64,000 nt of DNA from WHSW01 sp963722175 (GCA_963722175.1 CAVRKA010000001.1:124001-188000); one strand, 5' to 3'. Shown: positions 14,447 through 22,916, counted from the first letter of the stretch. The notes: generated by a model not told the origin, from the sequence alone. Program-made: numbers and translations.

Positions 14447-15736
14447 GTGGCACGCCCGACCGACTCCAACGAGCAGCTTCTTTGCAGCTTCTGCGGCAAG
14501 TCCCAGCGCCAGGTCAAGAAGCTGATCGCCGGGCCCGGGGTCTACATCTGCGACGAGTGCATCGATCTCTGCAACGAGATCATCGACGAGGAGCTGACCG
14601 CTCCGCCCTCGTTCGAGCTCGAGAGCCTGCCGAAGCCGGTCGAGATCTACGACGTCCTGCAGGAGTACGTCGTCGGCCAGGAGACGGCGAAGCGGACGCT
14701 CTCGGTCGCCGTCTACAACCACTACAAGCGGGTCCAGATGATGCAGAGCGTCGCCGAGGGCGAGATCGAGCTGCAGAAGTCGAACATCATGCTGCTCGGC
14801 CCCACCGGCTGCGGGAAGACGCTGCTCGCTCAGACGCTCGCGCGGATCCTGAACGTTCCCTTCGCGATCGCCGACGCGACGGCGCTGACCGAGGCGGGGT
14901 ACGTCGGCGAGGACGTCGAGAACATCCTCCTGAAGCTGATCCAGGCCGCTGACTTCGATGTCAAGAAGGCCGAGACGGGGATCATCTACATCGACGAGAT
15001 CGACAAGATCGCACGCAAGGCCGACAACCCGTCGATCACCCGCGACGTCTCCGGGGAGGGGGTGCAGCAGGCGCTGCTGAAGATCCTCGAGGGGACGACC
15101 GCGTCGGTCCCTCCGCAGGGCGGGCGCAAGCATCCGCACCAGGAGTTCCTGACCATCGACACGACCAACATCCTCTTCATCTGCGGGGGCTCGTTCGCGC
15201 AGCTCGACAACGTGATCGAGCGCCGCATCGGGCGCCACGGGGTCGGTTTCGGCGCCGACCTGATCTCGAAGGCCGAGAAGGACACCGGCGAGCTGTTCGA
15301 GCAGGTGCTCCCGGAGGACCTGATCGAGTATGGGCTGATCCCCGAGTTCATCGGCCGGCTGCCGGTGGTCGCGGCGATCCACCAGCTCAGCCGCGACGAC
15401 CTGATCACGATCCTGACCGAGCCGCGAAACGCGCTCACGAAGCAGTTCCAGCGCTTCTTCGAGTTCGACGACATCGAGCTCAGCTTTCAGGAGGACTCGC
15501 TGGGCGCGATCGCCGACAAGGCGCTCGAGCGCGAGACCGGGGCCCGCGGGCTGCGCTCGATCCTCGAGGAGACGCTGATGGACGTCCAGTTCGAGCTCCC
15601 CTCGCGCCGCGACGTCTCCAAGTGCGTCGTCACCAGGGACACCATCGAGCAGGGCCTGCGCCCGACCCTGGTCACCCAGACGCCGCCGGCCGAGCCGGCC
15701 GAGGAGCTCGGCGGCCTGCAGGAGGAATCGGCGTAA
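14447..15736 (+). CDS. clpX: ATP-dependent Clp protease ATP-binding subunit ClpX
   Basis: The 429-residue protein begins with the zinc-binding domain (LLCSFCGKSQRQVKKLIAGP, then VYICDECIDLC). The AAA+ core follows: LLGPTGCGKTLLAQTLA (Walker A), GIIYIDEIDKIARK (Walker B), the pore loop GYVGEDVEN, and sensor regions ending in ERETGARGLRSILEE. ClpX unfolds substrates for ClpP. The GTG at 14447 has GAAGGGAGAAC upstream. A dyad GTGTC-n7-GACAC (about 14390-14406) lies in the leader region and may be regulatory. Confidence 0.97.
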   Translation: MARPTDSNEQLLCSFCGKSQRQVKKLIAGPGVYICDECIDLCNEIIDEELTAPPSFELESLPKPVEIYDVLQEYVVGQETAKRTLSVAVYNHYKRVQMMQSVAEGEIELQKSNIMLLGPTGCGKTLLAQTLARILNVPFAIADATALTEAGYVGEDVENILLKLIQAADFDVKKAETGIIYIDEIDKIARKADNPSITRDVSGEGVQQALLKILEGTTASVPPQGGRKHPHQEFLTIDTTNILFICGGSFAQLDNVIERRIGRHGVGFGADLISKAEKDTGELFEQVLPEDLIEYGLIPEFIGRLPVVAAIHQLSRDDLITILTEPRNALTKQFQRFFEFDDIELSFQEDSLGAIADKALERETGARGLRSILEETLMDVQFELPSRRDVSKCVVTRDTIEQGLRPTLVTQTPPAEPAEELGGLQEESA

Positions 15737-15753
15737 CTAGACTCGCCGCCTCT

Positions 15754-18327
15754 ATGGACGAGGAGCGGCGCGCAAAGCTGGAGGCCACCACCCGCTGGGA
15801 GCCGGCGGAGGCCGAGGCGCGGATTTTCGCCGCCTGGGAGGCGAGCGGCGCCTTCGACCCGCCGGCGGAGGGCACCCCGGCGGAGAACTTCTCGATCGCG
15901 ATCCCGCCCCCGAACGTGACCGGGGCGCTGCACATGGGCCACGCGCTCAACGGCACCGTCCAGGACGTGCTGATCCGGCTGCGGCGGATGGAGGGCCGGA
16001 ACTCGCTCTGGATCCTCGGCACCGACCACGCCGGGATCGGGACCCAGATGGTGGTGGAGAAGGAACTGCGCGCCGCCCAGGGGACCACCCGTCGCGAGCT
16101 CGGCCGCGAGGCGTTCGTGGATCGGGTCTGGGAGTGGCGACGCGAGTACGGCTCGCAGATCATCGAGCAGTACAAGCGGCTTGGCGCCTCCTGCGACTAC
16201 GAGCGCGAGCGATTCACGCTCGACGAGGGCTACGTGCGGGCGGTCTACCGGGTCTTCGTCGAGCTGTACCGCAAGGGTCTGATCTACCGCGACGACTACA
16301 TGGTCAATTGGGACCCGGGCACCCACTCGGCGATCTCAGAGCTCGAGGTCGTCAACCGCGACGTCGAGGACGTCCTGTACGAGATCGACTATCCGGTCGA
16401 GGGCTCCGGCGAGGTGCTGACGATCGCCACCGTGCGCCCCGAGACCATGCTCGCCGACACCGGTATCGCGGTCCACCCCGACGACGAGCGCTACCGGCGG
16501 CTCGTCGGGGGCCATGCGATCCTCCCCCTGGTCGGCCGGCGGCTGCCGATCATCGCCGACGAGCATGTCGACCCCGAGTTCGGGACCGGGGCGCTGAAGA
16601 TCACGCCGGGGCACGATCCGGCGGACTTCGAGATCGGCCGCCGCCACGGGCTCGAGGAGATCTCGGCGATCGGCGAGGACGGGCGGATGACGGCCGCGGC
16701 GGGGGAGGCCTATGAGGGGATGACGGTCGCCGAGGCGAACGAGGCGGTGGTCGCGGCGCTGCGCGCCGACGGCAGCGTGCGCGGCGAGCAGCCGTACGCG
16801 CATTCGGTCCCGTTCTCGGAACGCTCCGGGGAGCGGATCGAGCCGCTGATCTCGCTGCAGTGGTTCTGTCGCATGGACGAGCTCGCGTCCCCGGCGATCG
16901 AGGTCGTCGAGCGCGACGAGGTCCGGATCATCCCCGACAACTACAAGCGGGTCTATCTCAACTGGATGCGCGAGATCCGCCCCTGGTGCATCTCGCGCCA
17001 GCTCTGGTGGGGCCATCAGATCCCGGTCTGGTACGGGCCTGACGGCGAGGAGATCGTCGCCGAGTCGGAGGAGCTGGCCCGCGAGGCGGCCGCCGAGCGC
17101 GGCCTCGCTCCCGACTCGCTGACCCGCGAGACCGACGTCCTGGACACCTGGTTCTCCTCCGCGCTGTGGCCGTTCGCGACCCTGGGCTGGCCCGACGATA
17201 CGGCTCATTTGCGGGCTTTTTACCCGACCAGCTTCCTGACCACGGCGCGCGAGATCATCTTCCTCTGGGTCGCGCGGATGGTGATGATGGGGCTCGAGTT
17301 CGCCGGCGACGTCCCGTTTCGCGACGTCTACGTGCACCCCGTCGTCCAGGCGCCCGATGGGCGGCGGATGTCGAAGTCGCTGGGGACCGGGATCGACCCG
17401 CTCGACGAGATCGAGGTCCACGGCGCCGACGCGCTGCGGTTCGGGATGCTCGCGATCTCCTCGACCCAGGACGTCCGCTACTCGCCCGACCGCGTCCGGC
17501 AGGGCCGTGACCTCGCCAACAAGCTCTGGAACGCGTCCCGGCTGGTGCTGCTGAACGCCGGCGACGCCGAGCCGGCGCCACGAACAGAGCGGATCGAGGA
17601 TCGCTGGATCCTGTTCCAGCTGGACTCCACGATCCGTGACGTGACCCGGCAGATCGAGGAGTACGACTTCTCGCACGCGGCGCTCGGCTTCTACTCGTTC
17701 TTCTGGTCGGAGTTGTGCGACTGGTATCTGGAGATCGTCAAGCCGCGCCTCTACGACGGGGACGAGGACGCGGCCGCGAACCTGCTCTACGTGCTCGAGC
17801 AGGTGTTGCGCCTCGCGCACCCGCTGATTCCGTTCGTGACCGAGGAGGTATGGGGATACCTGCCGGACCGCGGGGAGATGCTGCTCGTGTCCGAGCCGGC
17901 GCGGCGCGACGAGTCGCTGGTCGATTCGGCTGCGGCGCTCGCGGTTCAGAGCGAGATCGAGCTCGTCCGCCAGGTGCGTCGCTGGCGCGACCTGGTCGGC
18001 GTGCCGGCGGCGGCGGTCCTGGACGCGCGGATCGAGGGCGAGGTCAGCGAGTTCGTGCCGCGACTGGCGCGGCTCCGCCCGACCGACGGCGACGCCGAGC
18101 CGATCGCCGCGATCGGCGCGGTTCAGGTCCTCGCCTCCGACGAGATCGACGCCAAGCAGGTGGCGCAGCGGATCGGGGCCGAGCGCGAGCGGCTGCAAGG
18201 CGAGATCGAGCGCCTCGAGCGCAAGCTCGGCAACGACGGGTTCGTCGCCAAGGCCCCGCCCGAGGTGGTCGAGGCTGAGCGCGAGAAGCTCGGCGCCTAC
18301 GAGGCCGAGCTCGCCGAGCTGGGATAG
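15754..18327 (+). CDS. valS: Valyl-tRNA synthetase
   Basis: The 857-residue class I synthetase shows the HIGH-type motif in PPPNVTGALHMGHALNGT, the editing (CP1) domain with TVRPETMLADTGIAVHP, the tRNA-contact segment, and the KMSKS-type motif GRRMSKSLGTG. The C-terminal coiled-coil arm (QRIGAERERLQGEIERLERK) is characteristic of ValRS. It charges tRNA-Val and edits threonine. The ATG at 15754 lies 10 nt after TAGACT. folC follows closely and may be co-transcribed. Confidence 0.96.
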   Translation: MDEERRAKLEATTRWEPAEAEARIFAAWEASGAFDPPAEGTPAENFSIAIPPPNVTGALHMGHALNGTVQDVLIRLRRMEGRNSLWILGTDHAGIGTQMVVEKELRAAQGTTRRELGREAFVDRVWEWRREYGSQIIEQYKRLGASCDYERERFTLDEGYVRAVYRVFVELYRKGLIYRDDYMVNWDPGTHSAISELEVVNRDVEDVLYEIDYPVEGSGEVLTIATVRPETMLADTGIAVHPDDERYRRLVGGHAILPLVGRRLPIIADEHVDPEFGTGALKITPGHDPADFEIGRRHGLEEISAIGEDGRMTAAAGEAYEGMTVAEANEAVVAALRADGSVRGEQPYAHSVPFSERSGERIEPLISLQWFCRMDELASPAIEVVERDEVRIIPDNYKRVYLNWMREIRPWCISRQLWWGHQIPVWYGPDGEEIVAESEELAREAAAERGLAPDSLTRETDVLDTWFSSALWPFATLGWPDDTAHLRAFYPTSFLTTAREIIFLWVARMVMMGLEFAGDVPFRDVYVHPVVQAPDGRRMSKSLGTGIDPLDEIEVHGADALRFGMLAISSTQDVRYSPDRVRQGRDLANKLWNASRLVLLNAGDAEPAPRTERIEDRWILFQLDSTIRDVTRQIEEYDFSHAALGFYSFFWSELCDWYLEIVKPRLYDGDEDAAANLLYVLEQVLRLAHPLIPFVTEEVWGYLPDRGEMLLVSEPARRDESLVDSAAALAVQSEIELVRQVRRWRDLVGVPAAAVLDARIEGEVSEFVPRLARLRPTDGDAEPIAAIGAVQVLASDEIDAKQVAQRIGAERERLQGEIERLERKLGNDGFVAKAPPEVVEAEREKLGAYEAELAELG

Positions 18328-18388
18328 CGCCCTGGTCTGGAGCGCCGAACAGGGGGAGGCCTGGCTCGGCTCGCTGACGCCGCTCGGG

Positions 18389-19573
18389 ATGCGCTTCGGG
18401 CTCGAGCGAATCCGGCGGGTGGTCTCGGTCCTCGGGATGCCGCAGCACCGGTTCGCCTCGATCCACGTCGTCGGCACGAACGGGAAGTCCTCGGTCACCG
18501 AGATCACCGCGGCGCTGCTCGAAGCGCACGGGAGGAGCGCCGGCGCCTACCTCTCGCCGCACGACGAGCGCTGGCGGGAGCGGATCCGGGTCGGGGGCGC
18601 CGAGATCGACGACGCCGCGTTCGGGGCCGCTGCCGAGCGGGTCGCGCAGGCGGTCGAGGTCGTCGACCGCGCCCTCGACGAGGGCGAGTCGGTGACCCAG
18701 TTCGAGGCCGACACGGCGACCGCCTTCGTCGCCCTCGCCGCCGCCGGGGTCGAGGTCGGCGTGATCGAGGCGGGGCTCGGCGGCCGCCTCGACGCCACCA
18801 ACGTGCTTCCCTCGCGGGTCACGGTGCTGACCTCGGTCGGGCTCGAGCACACCGAGTACCTGGGCGAGACCGAGCTCGAGATCGCGGCCGAGAAGCTCGC
18901 CGTGCTCCGCGACCACTCGAGCCTGGTGATCGGCCCGCTCGCCCCCGAGGTCGAGCAGCTGGCGCGGCGGACGGCGGTGGAGCGGAGCGCCCGGGTCGTT
19001 TCCGTGCGCGACCTGGCGCCGGCGGTCGAGCTGCCCGTCGACGCCCCGTACCTGCGCCGCAACTTCGCGGTCGCGCTCGCGGCGGCGGAGGCGGTGCTCG
19101 GGTCGCTCGACGCCGAGCGGGTGCTGGCGGTCGCCGCCGGGCTCGAGCTGCACGGCCGGATGGAGGTGATCGAGGGCGATCCGGCGGTGGTGCTCGACGC
19201 TGCGCACAACCCGGCCGGGGCGGGGGCGCTGGCGGAGGCGTTGCCGACGGTTGCCGGCGGACGGCCGGTGATCGCCGCGCTCGCGCTGCTGGCGGACAAG
19301 GATGCGGCGGGGTTCCTCGGAGCGTTGGGGCCGTCGCTCGCCGGCGTCGTGGCTGCCGAGATTCCGGCCGAGCGGTTGGCCCAGGCCGGGAGGCCGGGGG
19401 CGCGGGCGCTTCCGGCGGGCGCGCTGGCGTCAGTGGCGCGCGAAGCGGGGATTGGCTGGGTGGAGGAGGTGGTGGACCCGGCCGCTGCCGTCGAGCGCGC
19501 GCGCTCAGTCGCGCATGCCCAGGGCGGCGTGGCGCTCGTCACCGGCTCCCACTACCTGCTCCATTACGCCTGA
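18389..19573 (+). CDS. folC: Folylpolyglutamate/dihydrofolate synthase
   Basis: This 394-residue Mur-ligase-like enzyme adds glutamate to folates and may make dihydrofolate. The P-loop is HVVGTNGKSSVTEITAALL. The folate and Mg sites lie in GAYLSPHDERWRERI, GVIEAGLGGRLDATN and VLTSVGLEHTEYLG, and the C-terminal domain has VVLDAAHNPAG. The only ATG is at 18389, but conserved-looking residues (WSAEQGEAWLGSLTPLG) lie in frame before it, so initiation at the CTG at 18332 is plausible. The gene follows valS by 61 bases or less. Confidence 0.92.
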   Translation: MRFGLERIRRVVSVLGMPQHRFASIHVVGTNGKSSVTEITAALLEAHGRSAGAYLSPHDERWRERIRVGGAEIDDAAFGAAAERVAQAVEVVDRALDEGESVTQFEADTATAFVALAAAGVEVGVIEAGLGGRLDATNVLPSRVTVLTSVGLEHTEYLGETELEIAAEKLAVLRDHSSLVIGPLAPEVEQLARRTAVERSARVVSVRDLAPAVELPVDAPYLRRNFAVALAAAEAVLGSLDAERVLAVAAGLELHGRMEVIEGDPAVVLDAAHNPAGAGALAEALPTVAGGRPVIAALALLADKDAAGFLGALGPSLAGVVAAEIPAERLAQAGRPGARALPAGALASVAREAGIGWVEEVVDPAAAVERARSVAHAQGGVALVTGSHYLLHYA

Positions 19574-19585
19574 CCGACGTCGAGA

Positions 19586-19620
19586 CACGAGTTTGTCGCG
19601 GGGGTCGCGACAAACTCGTG
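19586..19620. terminator. Perfect 15-bp hairpin between convergent genes
   Basis: CACGAGTTTGTCGCG (19586-19600) is exactly complementary to 19606-19620 around a GGGGT loop. It lies between the folC stop and the stop of the convergent amidase gene. It lacks a T run but its position suits a bidirectional terminator or a 3' stabilising hairpin. Confidence 0.6.
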
Positions 19621-19622
19621 GT

Positions 19623-20288
19623 TCACCGGCGGAGGCGGTGGCGGAACTCCTTGACGTCGCGCTTCAGCCAGTCGGTGTGGTCGTTGGTCCAGCCCTTGAG
19701 GTCCTTGAAGTAGGGGTCGTCGTTGGCCATCGAGTGGCCGATCACCTCGCCGGTGGAGACCTCGTAGCGGGCCTGGAGCCAGCGGACCAGGCGCAGCGCC
19801 GCGCCGACCTGCTTGCGGCGGTCGAGGATCTGCTGGTCGGCCCAGTGAGAGCCGCGGCCGGTCGCCTGGACCATCTCGATCCCGATCGCGACGTGATTGA
19901 GGCCGATCGTGTGGCGGCAACGGATTCGTGGCCGGACGAGCTCGTCGATGGTCCCGTCCTGCTCGATGACGTAGTGCGAGCAGACGCCGGGTCGTTCGCC
20001 CAGGTTGGGGGCGTTGGAGTCGAAGGTGCTCCAGACCGAGGTGTAGCTGTCGGTTGCGGTGAAGTGGAGCACGATCACCTTCGGGTCGCGCAGCCGCCAC
20101 TGCTTGTCGCCGTAGTGGCGGCGCGAGTAGCCGGCCATCTCCGCCTTGCGGCCGTCGCCGTAGGAGATCGGGTCGTCGGTGATCGGCGGCTTCGGGGCGG
20201 CCGCCTTCCGGTCGGGTCCCGGACCTGCGAGGGCGCCCGCAGCGTAGATAGTGGCAATGGTCGCGACCGCCCAGATCAGCGCTCCCAT
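19623..20288 (-). CDS. N-acetylmuramoyl-L-alanine amidase/PGRP-like domain protein, membrane-anchored or secreted
   Basis: The 221-residue product starts with a hydrophobic signal/anchor (MGALIWAVATIATIYAAGAL). The amidase_2 fold follows: VIVLHFTATDSYTSVWSTF (first zinc His), CSHYVIEQDGTIDELV, RHTIGLNHVAIGIEMVQ and VIGHSMAND (a later ligand region). Such enzymes bind or cleave peptidoglycan stem peptides outside the cell. An in-frame GTG at about 20342 would add 18 residues; I prefer the ATG at the signal peptide. It is convergent with folC. Confidence 0.8.
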   Translation of the reverse strand: MGALIWAVATIATIYAAGALAGPGPDRKAAAPKPPITDDPISYGDGRKAEMAGYSRRHYGDKQWRLRDPKVIVLHFTATDSYTSVWSTFDSNAPNLGERPGVCSHYVIEQDGTIDELVRPRIRCRHTIGLNHVAIGIEMVQATGRGSHWADQQILDRRKQVGAALRLVRWLQARYEVSTGEVIGHSMANDDPYFKDLKGWTNDHTDWLKRDVKEFRHRLRR

Positions 20289-20359
20289 TCGCAGCCGGAC
20301 CGGTTTCCGATTACCTTCTGTCTGGATTGGATCGAGGCGCACGTTCAGAGCTTCTCCAC

Positions 20360-20446
20360 ATGATGGGGCTGGTCGCGGCAGTTGTCGCGATCGTGATCCT
20401 GGTCTTCTTCGGCCTGGGTTACCTGTTCGGCAGGCTCTTCCTCTAA
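20360..20446 (+). CDS. 28-residue single-span membrane peptide
   Basis: The frame ATG-ATG-GGG starts at 20360 and ends with TAA at 20446. The product, MMGLVAAVVAIVILVFFGLG then YLFGRLFL, is almost entirely one membrane helix. It sits 31 bases upstream of the zinc-ribbon membrane protein gene, in the same direction and with no terminator between. Its composition is highly non-random for so short a frame. Function unknown; it could modulate the neighbour. Confidence 0.45.
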   Translation: MMGLVAAVVAIVILVFFGLGYLFGRLFL

Positions 20447-20477
20447 GCCCGGCGCCAACTACACTGCCCAACCCTCA

Positions 20478-21188
20478 ATGACCGTAGCGCTATTCGGCAT
20501 CACCAACGACGGGCTCAACCTGGCCGTCAACCTGCTGATCCTCTTTCTGGTCGTCCTCTGGCTGGCGCTGGTCGCCTGGACGTACTTCGACGCCCGGCGG
20601 CGGATCAAGGACCCGGTGCTGATCGCGTGCGCCACCGCGGCTTCGCTCTTCCCGTTCGTGGGCACGATCGTGTACTCGATCCTGCGACCGCCGGAGTTCC
20701 TGGTCGACAAGCGCGAGCGCGAGCTCGAGGTCCGCGCCTCGGAGCTGCGCGTGCGCCAGCTCGAGGAGGCCTCGTGCCCGAACTGCGAGCACCCGGTCGA
20801 GCGGACGTTCCTGCGCTGCCCGAGCTGCCGGGCGCGGATCAAGGACCCGTGTGAGTCGTGCGGAAAGCCGATCGACCCGCGCTGGTCGATCTGCCCGTAC
20901 TGCGAGACGCCGCAGCGCCGCGCCGCCGTGCCGGAACGGCGCCCGCCGTCGACGCGGCGCGGGAAGACGGCCGACGTCGCCTCCCAGCCGCCGCCGACCT
21001 CGCGCCGGACGAGCTCGCGAACCACCTCGACGAGCCGGTCGAGCTCCGGCTCGCGCTCGAGCTCGAGCTCTTCGAAGGCGAGCGCGGACGGCGAGACGCA
21101 GCGCACCCCCTCCAGCAGCCGTTCGACGCGCTCCTCCCGCAGCAGCGAGGGCCGCTCCTCGCGTTCCTCCGAGAAGACCGGTGAGTAG
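20478..21188 (+). CDS. Membrane protein with zinc ribbons and a Ser/Arg-rich tail
   Basis: The 236-residue protein has two N-terminal membrane helices (LLILFLVVLWLALVAW; ACATAASLFPFVGTIVYSIL), then a double zinc ribbon: CPNCEHPVERTFLRCPSC and CESCGKPIDPRWSICPYC. The last 70 or so residues are almost only Ser, Arg and Thr, an intrinsically disordered basic tail. TACACT lies 12 nt before the ATG. The last 8 bases overlap ndk. Such zinc-ribbon proteins are often annotated only by domain; the role is unknown. Confidence 0.75.
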   Translation: MTVALFGITNDGLNLAVNLLILFLVVLWLALVAWTYFDARRRIKDPVLIACATAASLFPFVGTIVYSILRPPEFLVDKRERELEVRASELRVRQLEEASCPNCEHPVERTFLRCPSCRARIKDPCESCGKPIDPRWSICPYCETPQRRAAVPERRPPSTRRGKTADVASQPPPTSRRTSSRTTSTSRSSSGSRSSSSSSKASADGETQRTPSSSRSTRSSRSSEGRSSRSSEKTGE

Positions 21189-21579
21189 CACGCTGATCCT
21201 GATCAAGCCCGACGCCTTCGAGCGCGGGCTGACCGGGGAGATCCTCGCCCGCTTCGAGCGCAAGGGCCTGAGGATCACGCGGATGCGGCTGCTGACCGCG
21301 GACGAGGAGACCGCCAACGCCCACTACGCCGAGCACGTCGAGAAGCCGTTCTTCGGCGAGCTGGTCTCGTTCATCACCGGCGGACCGCTCGTCGCCCTCG
21401 TGCTCGAGGGTCACGAGGCGGTCACCGCCGCCCGCCAGCTGATCGGTTCCACCAACCCGCTCGAGGCCGAGACCGGCTCGATGCGCGGCGACTACGGACT
21501 CGAGGTCACCTTCAACCTCGTCCACGGCTCCGACTCCGATGAGTCCGCCGAGCGCGAAATCGCGATCTGGTTCCCCTGA
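21181..21579 (+). CDS. ndk: Nucleoside diphosphate kinase
   Basis: The 132-residue enzyme balances NTP pools by phosphate transfer through a histidine. It begins STLILIKPDAFERGLTGEI, includes the Kpn-loop region MRLLTADEETANAHYAEH, GGPLVALVLEGHEAV, and the active-site histidine in FNLVHGSDSDESAEREI. The GTG start at 21181 overlaps the previous gene by 8 bases, and the 3' end overlaps maf by 41 bases, so the three genes form one operon. Confidence 0.95.
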   Translation: MSSTLILIKPDAFERGLTGEILARFERKGLRITRMRLLTADEETANAHYAEHVEKPFFGELVSFITGGPLVALVLEGHEAVTAARQLIGSTNPLEAETGSMRGDYGLEVTFNLVHGSDSDESAEREIAIWFP

Positions 21580-22174
21580 GAAACCGCCGCGGCTGATCCT
21601 CGCCTCGGCCTCGCCGCGCCGGCGCGAGATCCTCGAGCGGCTCGGCGTCGCCTTCGAGGCTGTCGTGCCCGACGTCGAGGAGCTCACCGAGGGCGATCCG
21701 GGGACGGTCGTGCTCGAAAACGCGCGTCGCAAGGCGCGGGCAGGTCTCGTTCTCGCACGCTCCCCGGAAATTCGAACTTCCGGGGAGGGCCTCTGGGACC
21801 GTCTGCCTGTCCTGGGGGTCGACACCGACGTCGCCCTCGACGGCCGCCTGCTGGGCAAAGCCGGTGACGAGGCCGGCGCCGGCGAGCGGCTGAAGGCGCT
21901 GTCCGGGCGCAGCCACGAGGTGCTCAGCGGCGTGGTCGTCCTCGACGGCTCGGACGAGCTGTTCGCCGTCGCCCGCACCGAGGTCACCTTCAACGAGCTC
22001 GACCCGCAAACGATCGACCTCTATCTCGCCTCCGGCGAGTGGCGCGACCGCGCCGGCGCCTACGCGATCCAGGGCCTCGGCGCGATCCTGATCGACTCGA
22101 TTCGCGGCGACTTCTCGAACGTCGTCGGTCTCCCGGTGCCGACCCTGTTCGAGCTGATCCCGGCGCTGCGCTGA
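21539..22174 (+). CDS. maf: Maf family nucleotide pyrophosphatase
   Basis: The 211-residue protein starts PPRLILASASPRRREILERLG, written here as LILASASPRRREILERLG, the hallmark of Maf. Later motifs are ARRKARAG, LPVLGVDTDVALDGRLLGK, LSGRSHEVLSGV and GDFSNVVGLPV. Maf proteins hydrolyse non-canonical or excess nucleoside triphosphates to monophosphates. Between ARAGLVLA and LPVLGVD there is an insertion (SPEIRTSGEGLWDR) encoded largely by a perfect DNA hairpin. The ATG at 21539 is the only start available, giving a long overlap with ndk. Confidence 0.9.
   Translation: MSPPSAKSRSGSPEKPPRLILASASPRRREILERLGVAFEAVVPDVEELTEGDPGTVVLENARRKARAGLVLARSPEIRTSGEGLWDRLPVLGVDTDVALDGRLLGKAGDEAGAGERLKALSGRSHEVLSGVVVLDGSDELFAVARTEVTFNELDPQTIDLYLASGEWRDRAGAYAIQGLGAILIDSIRGDFSNVVGLPVPTLFELIPALR
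21760..21787. repeat. Perfect 10-bp palindrome inside maf
   Basis: CTCCCCGGAA (21760-21769) and TTCCGGGGAG (21778-21787) flank ATTCGAAC. The hairpin lies in the coding sequence and encodes most of an insertion relative to typical Maf proteins. It may be a small inserted palindromic element that kept the frame. Confidence 0.6.
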
Positions 22175-22233
22175 GCGCAGGGGCGAGCCGCGCGGCGACG
22201 AATACGGTCGCACAACGACGACAGGAGGACAGA

Positions 22234-22680
22234 ATGCGTAAGCGATTGGCGATCACGGTCGCCGCGACGACGCTGGCCGCCGCGATCGCGATCCCGGCGG
22301 TCGCCGGCGGCGCGACCCGGATCACCACGAAGATGACCGGCGCTCAGATCGTGAACCCGAACGGCGGGGATCCCAACGGAACCGCGAAGCTCGTGCTGCG
22401 GGTCAACCGGGTCAAGGCGCGGATCTGCTTCCGGCTTCAGAGCGACGGCCTGAGCACGGTCACCGGCGCCTTCCTCCACAAGGGAGACGCGGGCCAGATC
22501 GCCCGGCCGATCATCACCCTGTTCAACACCTCCGAGCCGGGCACCGGCACGGTCAAGGGCTGCGAGCACAACATCCGCAGCCGCCTGATCAAGCGCCTGA
22601 AGCGCAAGCCGACCGACCACTACGCGGACGTCACCACGAGGAGCTACCCCGACGGAGCGGTTCGCGGTCAGCTGCGCTGA
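22234..22680 (+). CDS. Secreted CHRD-domain protein
   Basis: The 148-residue protein has a signal peptide (MRKRLAITVAATTLAAAIAI, cleavage after AVAGG or nearby) and one CHRD domain: MTGAQIVNPNGGDPNGTAKLV, given here as TGAQIVNPNGGDPNGTA, then VTGAFLHKGDAGQI, CEHNIRSRLIKRLKRKP and VTTRSYPDGAVRGQLR. CHRD domains occur in extracellular proteins of bacteria and in animal chordin; their bacterial function is not settled. The ATG has AGGAGGACAGA upstream, so this gene uses a standard leader rather than a leaderless start. Confidence 0.85.
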   Translation: MRKRLAITVAATTLAAAIAIPAVAGGATRITTKMTGAQIVNPNGGDPNGTAKLVLRVNRVKARICFRLQSDGLSTVTGAFLHKGDAGQIARPIITLFNTSEPGTGTVKGCEHNIRSRLIKRLKRKPTDHYADVTTRSYPDGAVRGQLR

Positions 22681-22690
22681 TCGCCGGCCC

Positions 22691-22718
22691 GCGCGGCGCC
22701 GCCGGGTCGGCGCCGCGC
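22691..22718 (+). terminator. GC-rich hairpin after the CHRD gene
   Basis: GCGCGGCGCCG (22691-22701) pairs perfectly with 22708-22718 around CCGGGT, 10 bases after the stop codon. Only a weak T-rich stretch (CCGTTGTTC) follows. It is probably a terminator or 3' protecting hairpin. Confidence 0.55.
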
Positions 22719-22800
22719 GGCTCCGTTGTTCGCGCCGGCCTTGCCCTTCTTGCTCACCTTGCTGCAGCGGAAGCTCCTGCTCATCCCGCGAAACCTCCGA

Positions 22801-22836
22801 AAACCCTAAGGCGAACATTTAGCCTTAGAGTTTTTC
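22801..22836. terminator. Bidirectional intrinsic terminator upstream of mreB
   Basis: CTAAGGC (22807-22813) pairs with GCCTTAG (22823-22829). The flanks AAAAC and GTTTTT extend the stem with one mismatch and give a T run on both strands. It insulates the mreB operon from upstream transcription. Confidence 0.6.
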
Positions 22837-22855
22837 AGAGGGCTCGATTCCGGCT

Positions 22856-22882
22856 TGAGGGATCGAAACCATCGTCTACACT
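22856..22882 (+). promoter_or_regulatory. Likely promoter of the mreB operon
   Basis: TTGAGG (22856-22861) and TACACT (22877-22882) are separated by 15 bp. The start codon lies 34 nt further on, so unlike many genes here mreB would have a short 5' leader. Confidence 0.5.
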
Positions 22883-22916
22883 CGGGCTCGGGTCGCACCT
22901 CGCGGCCGACCTTGTT

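Noticed and set aside
22175..22233. Riboswitch before the CHRD gene
   Set aside because: The gap is only 59 bases with a simple ribosome-binding site and no stable fold.
22668..22784. 38-codon minus-strand frame between the CHRD gene and mreB
   Set aside because: It overlaps the CHRD 3' end and the terminator hairpin, is very basic and low in complexity, and has only a weak ribosome site.
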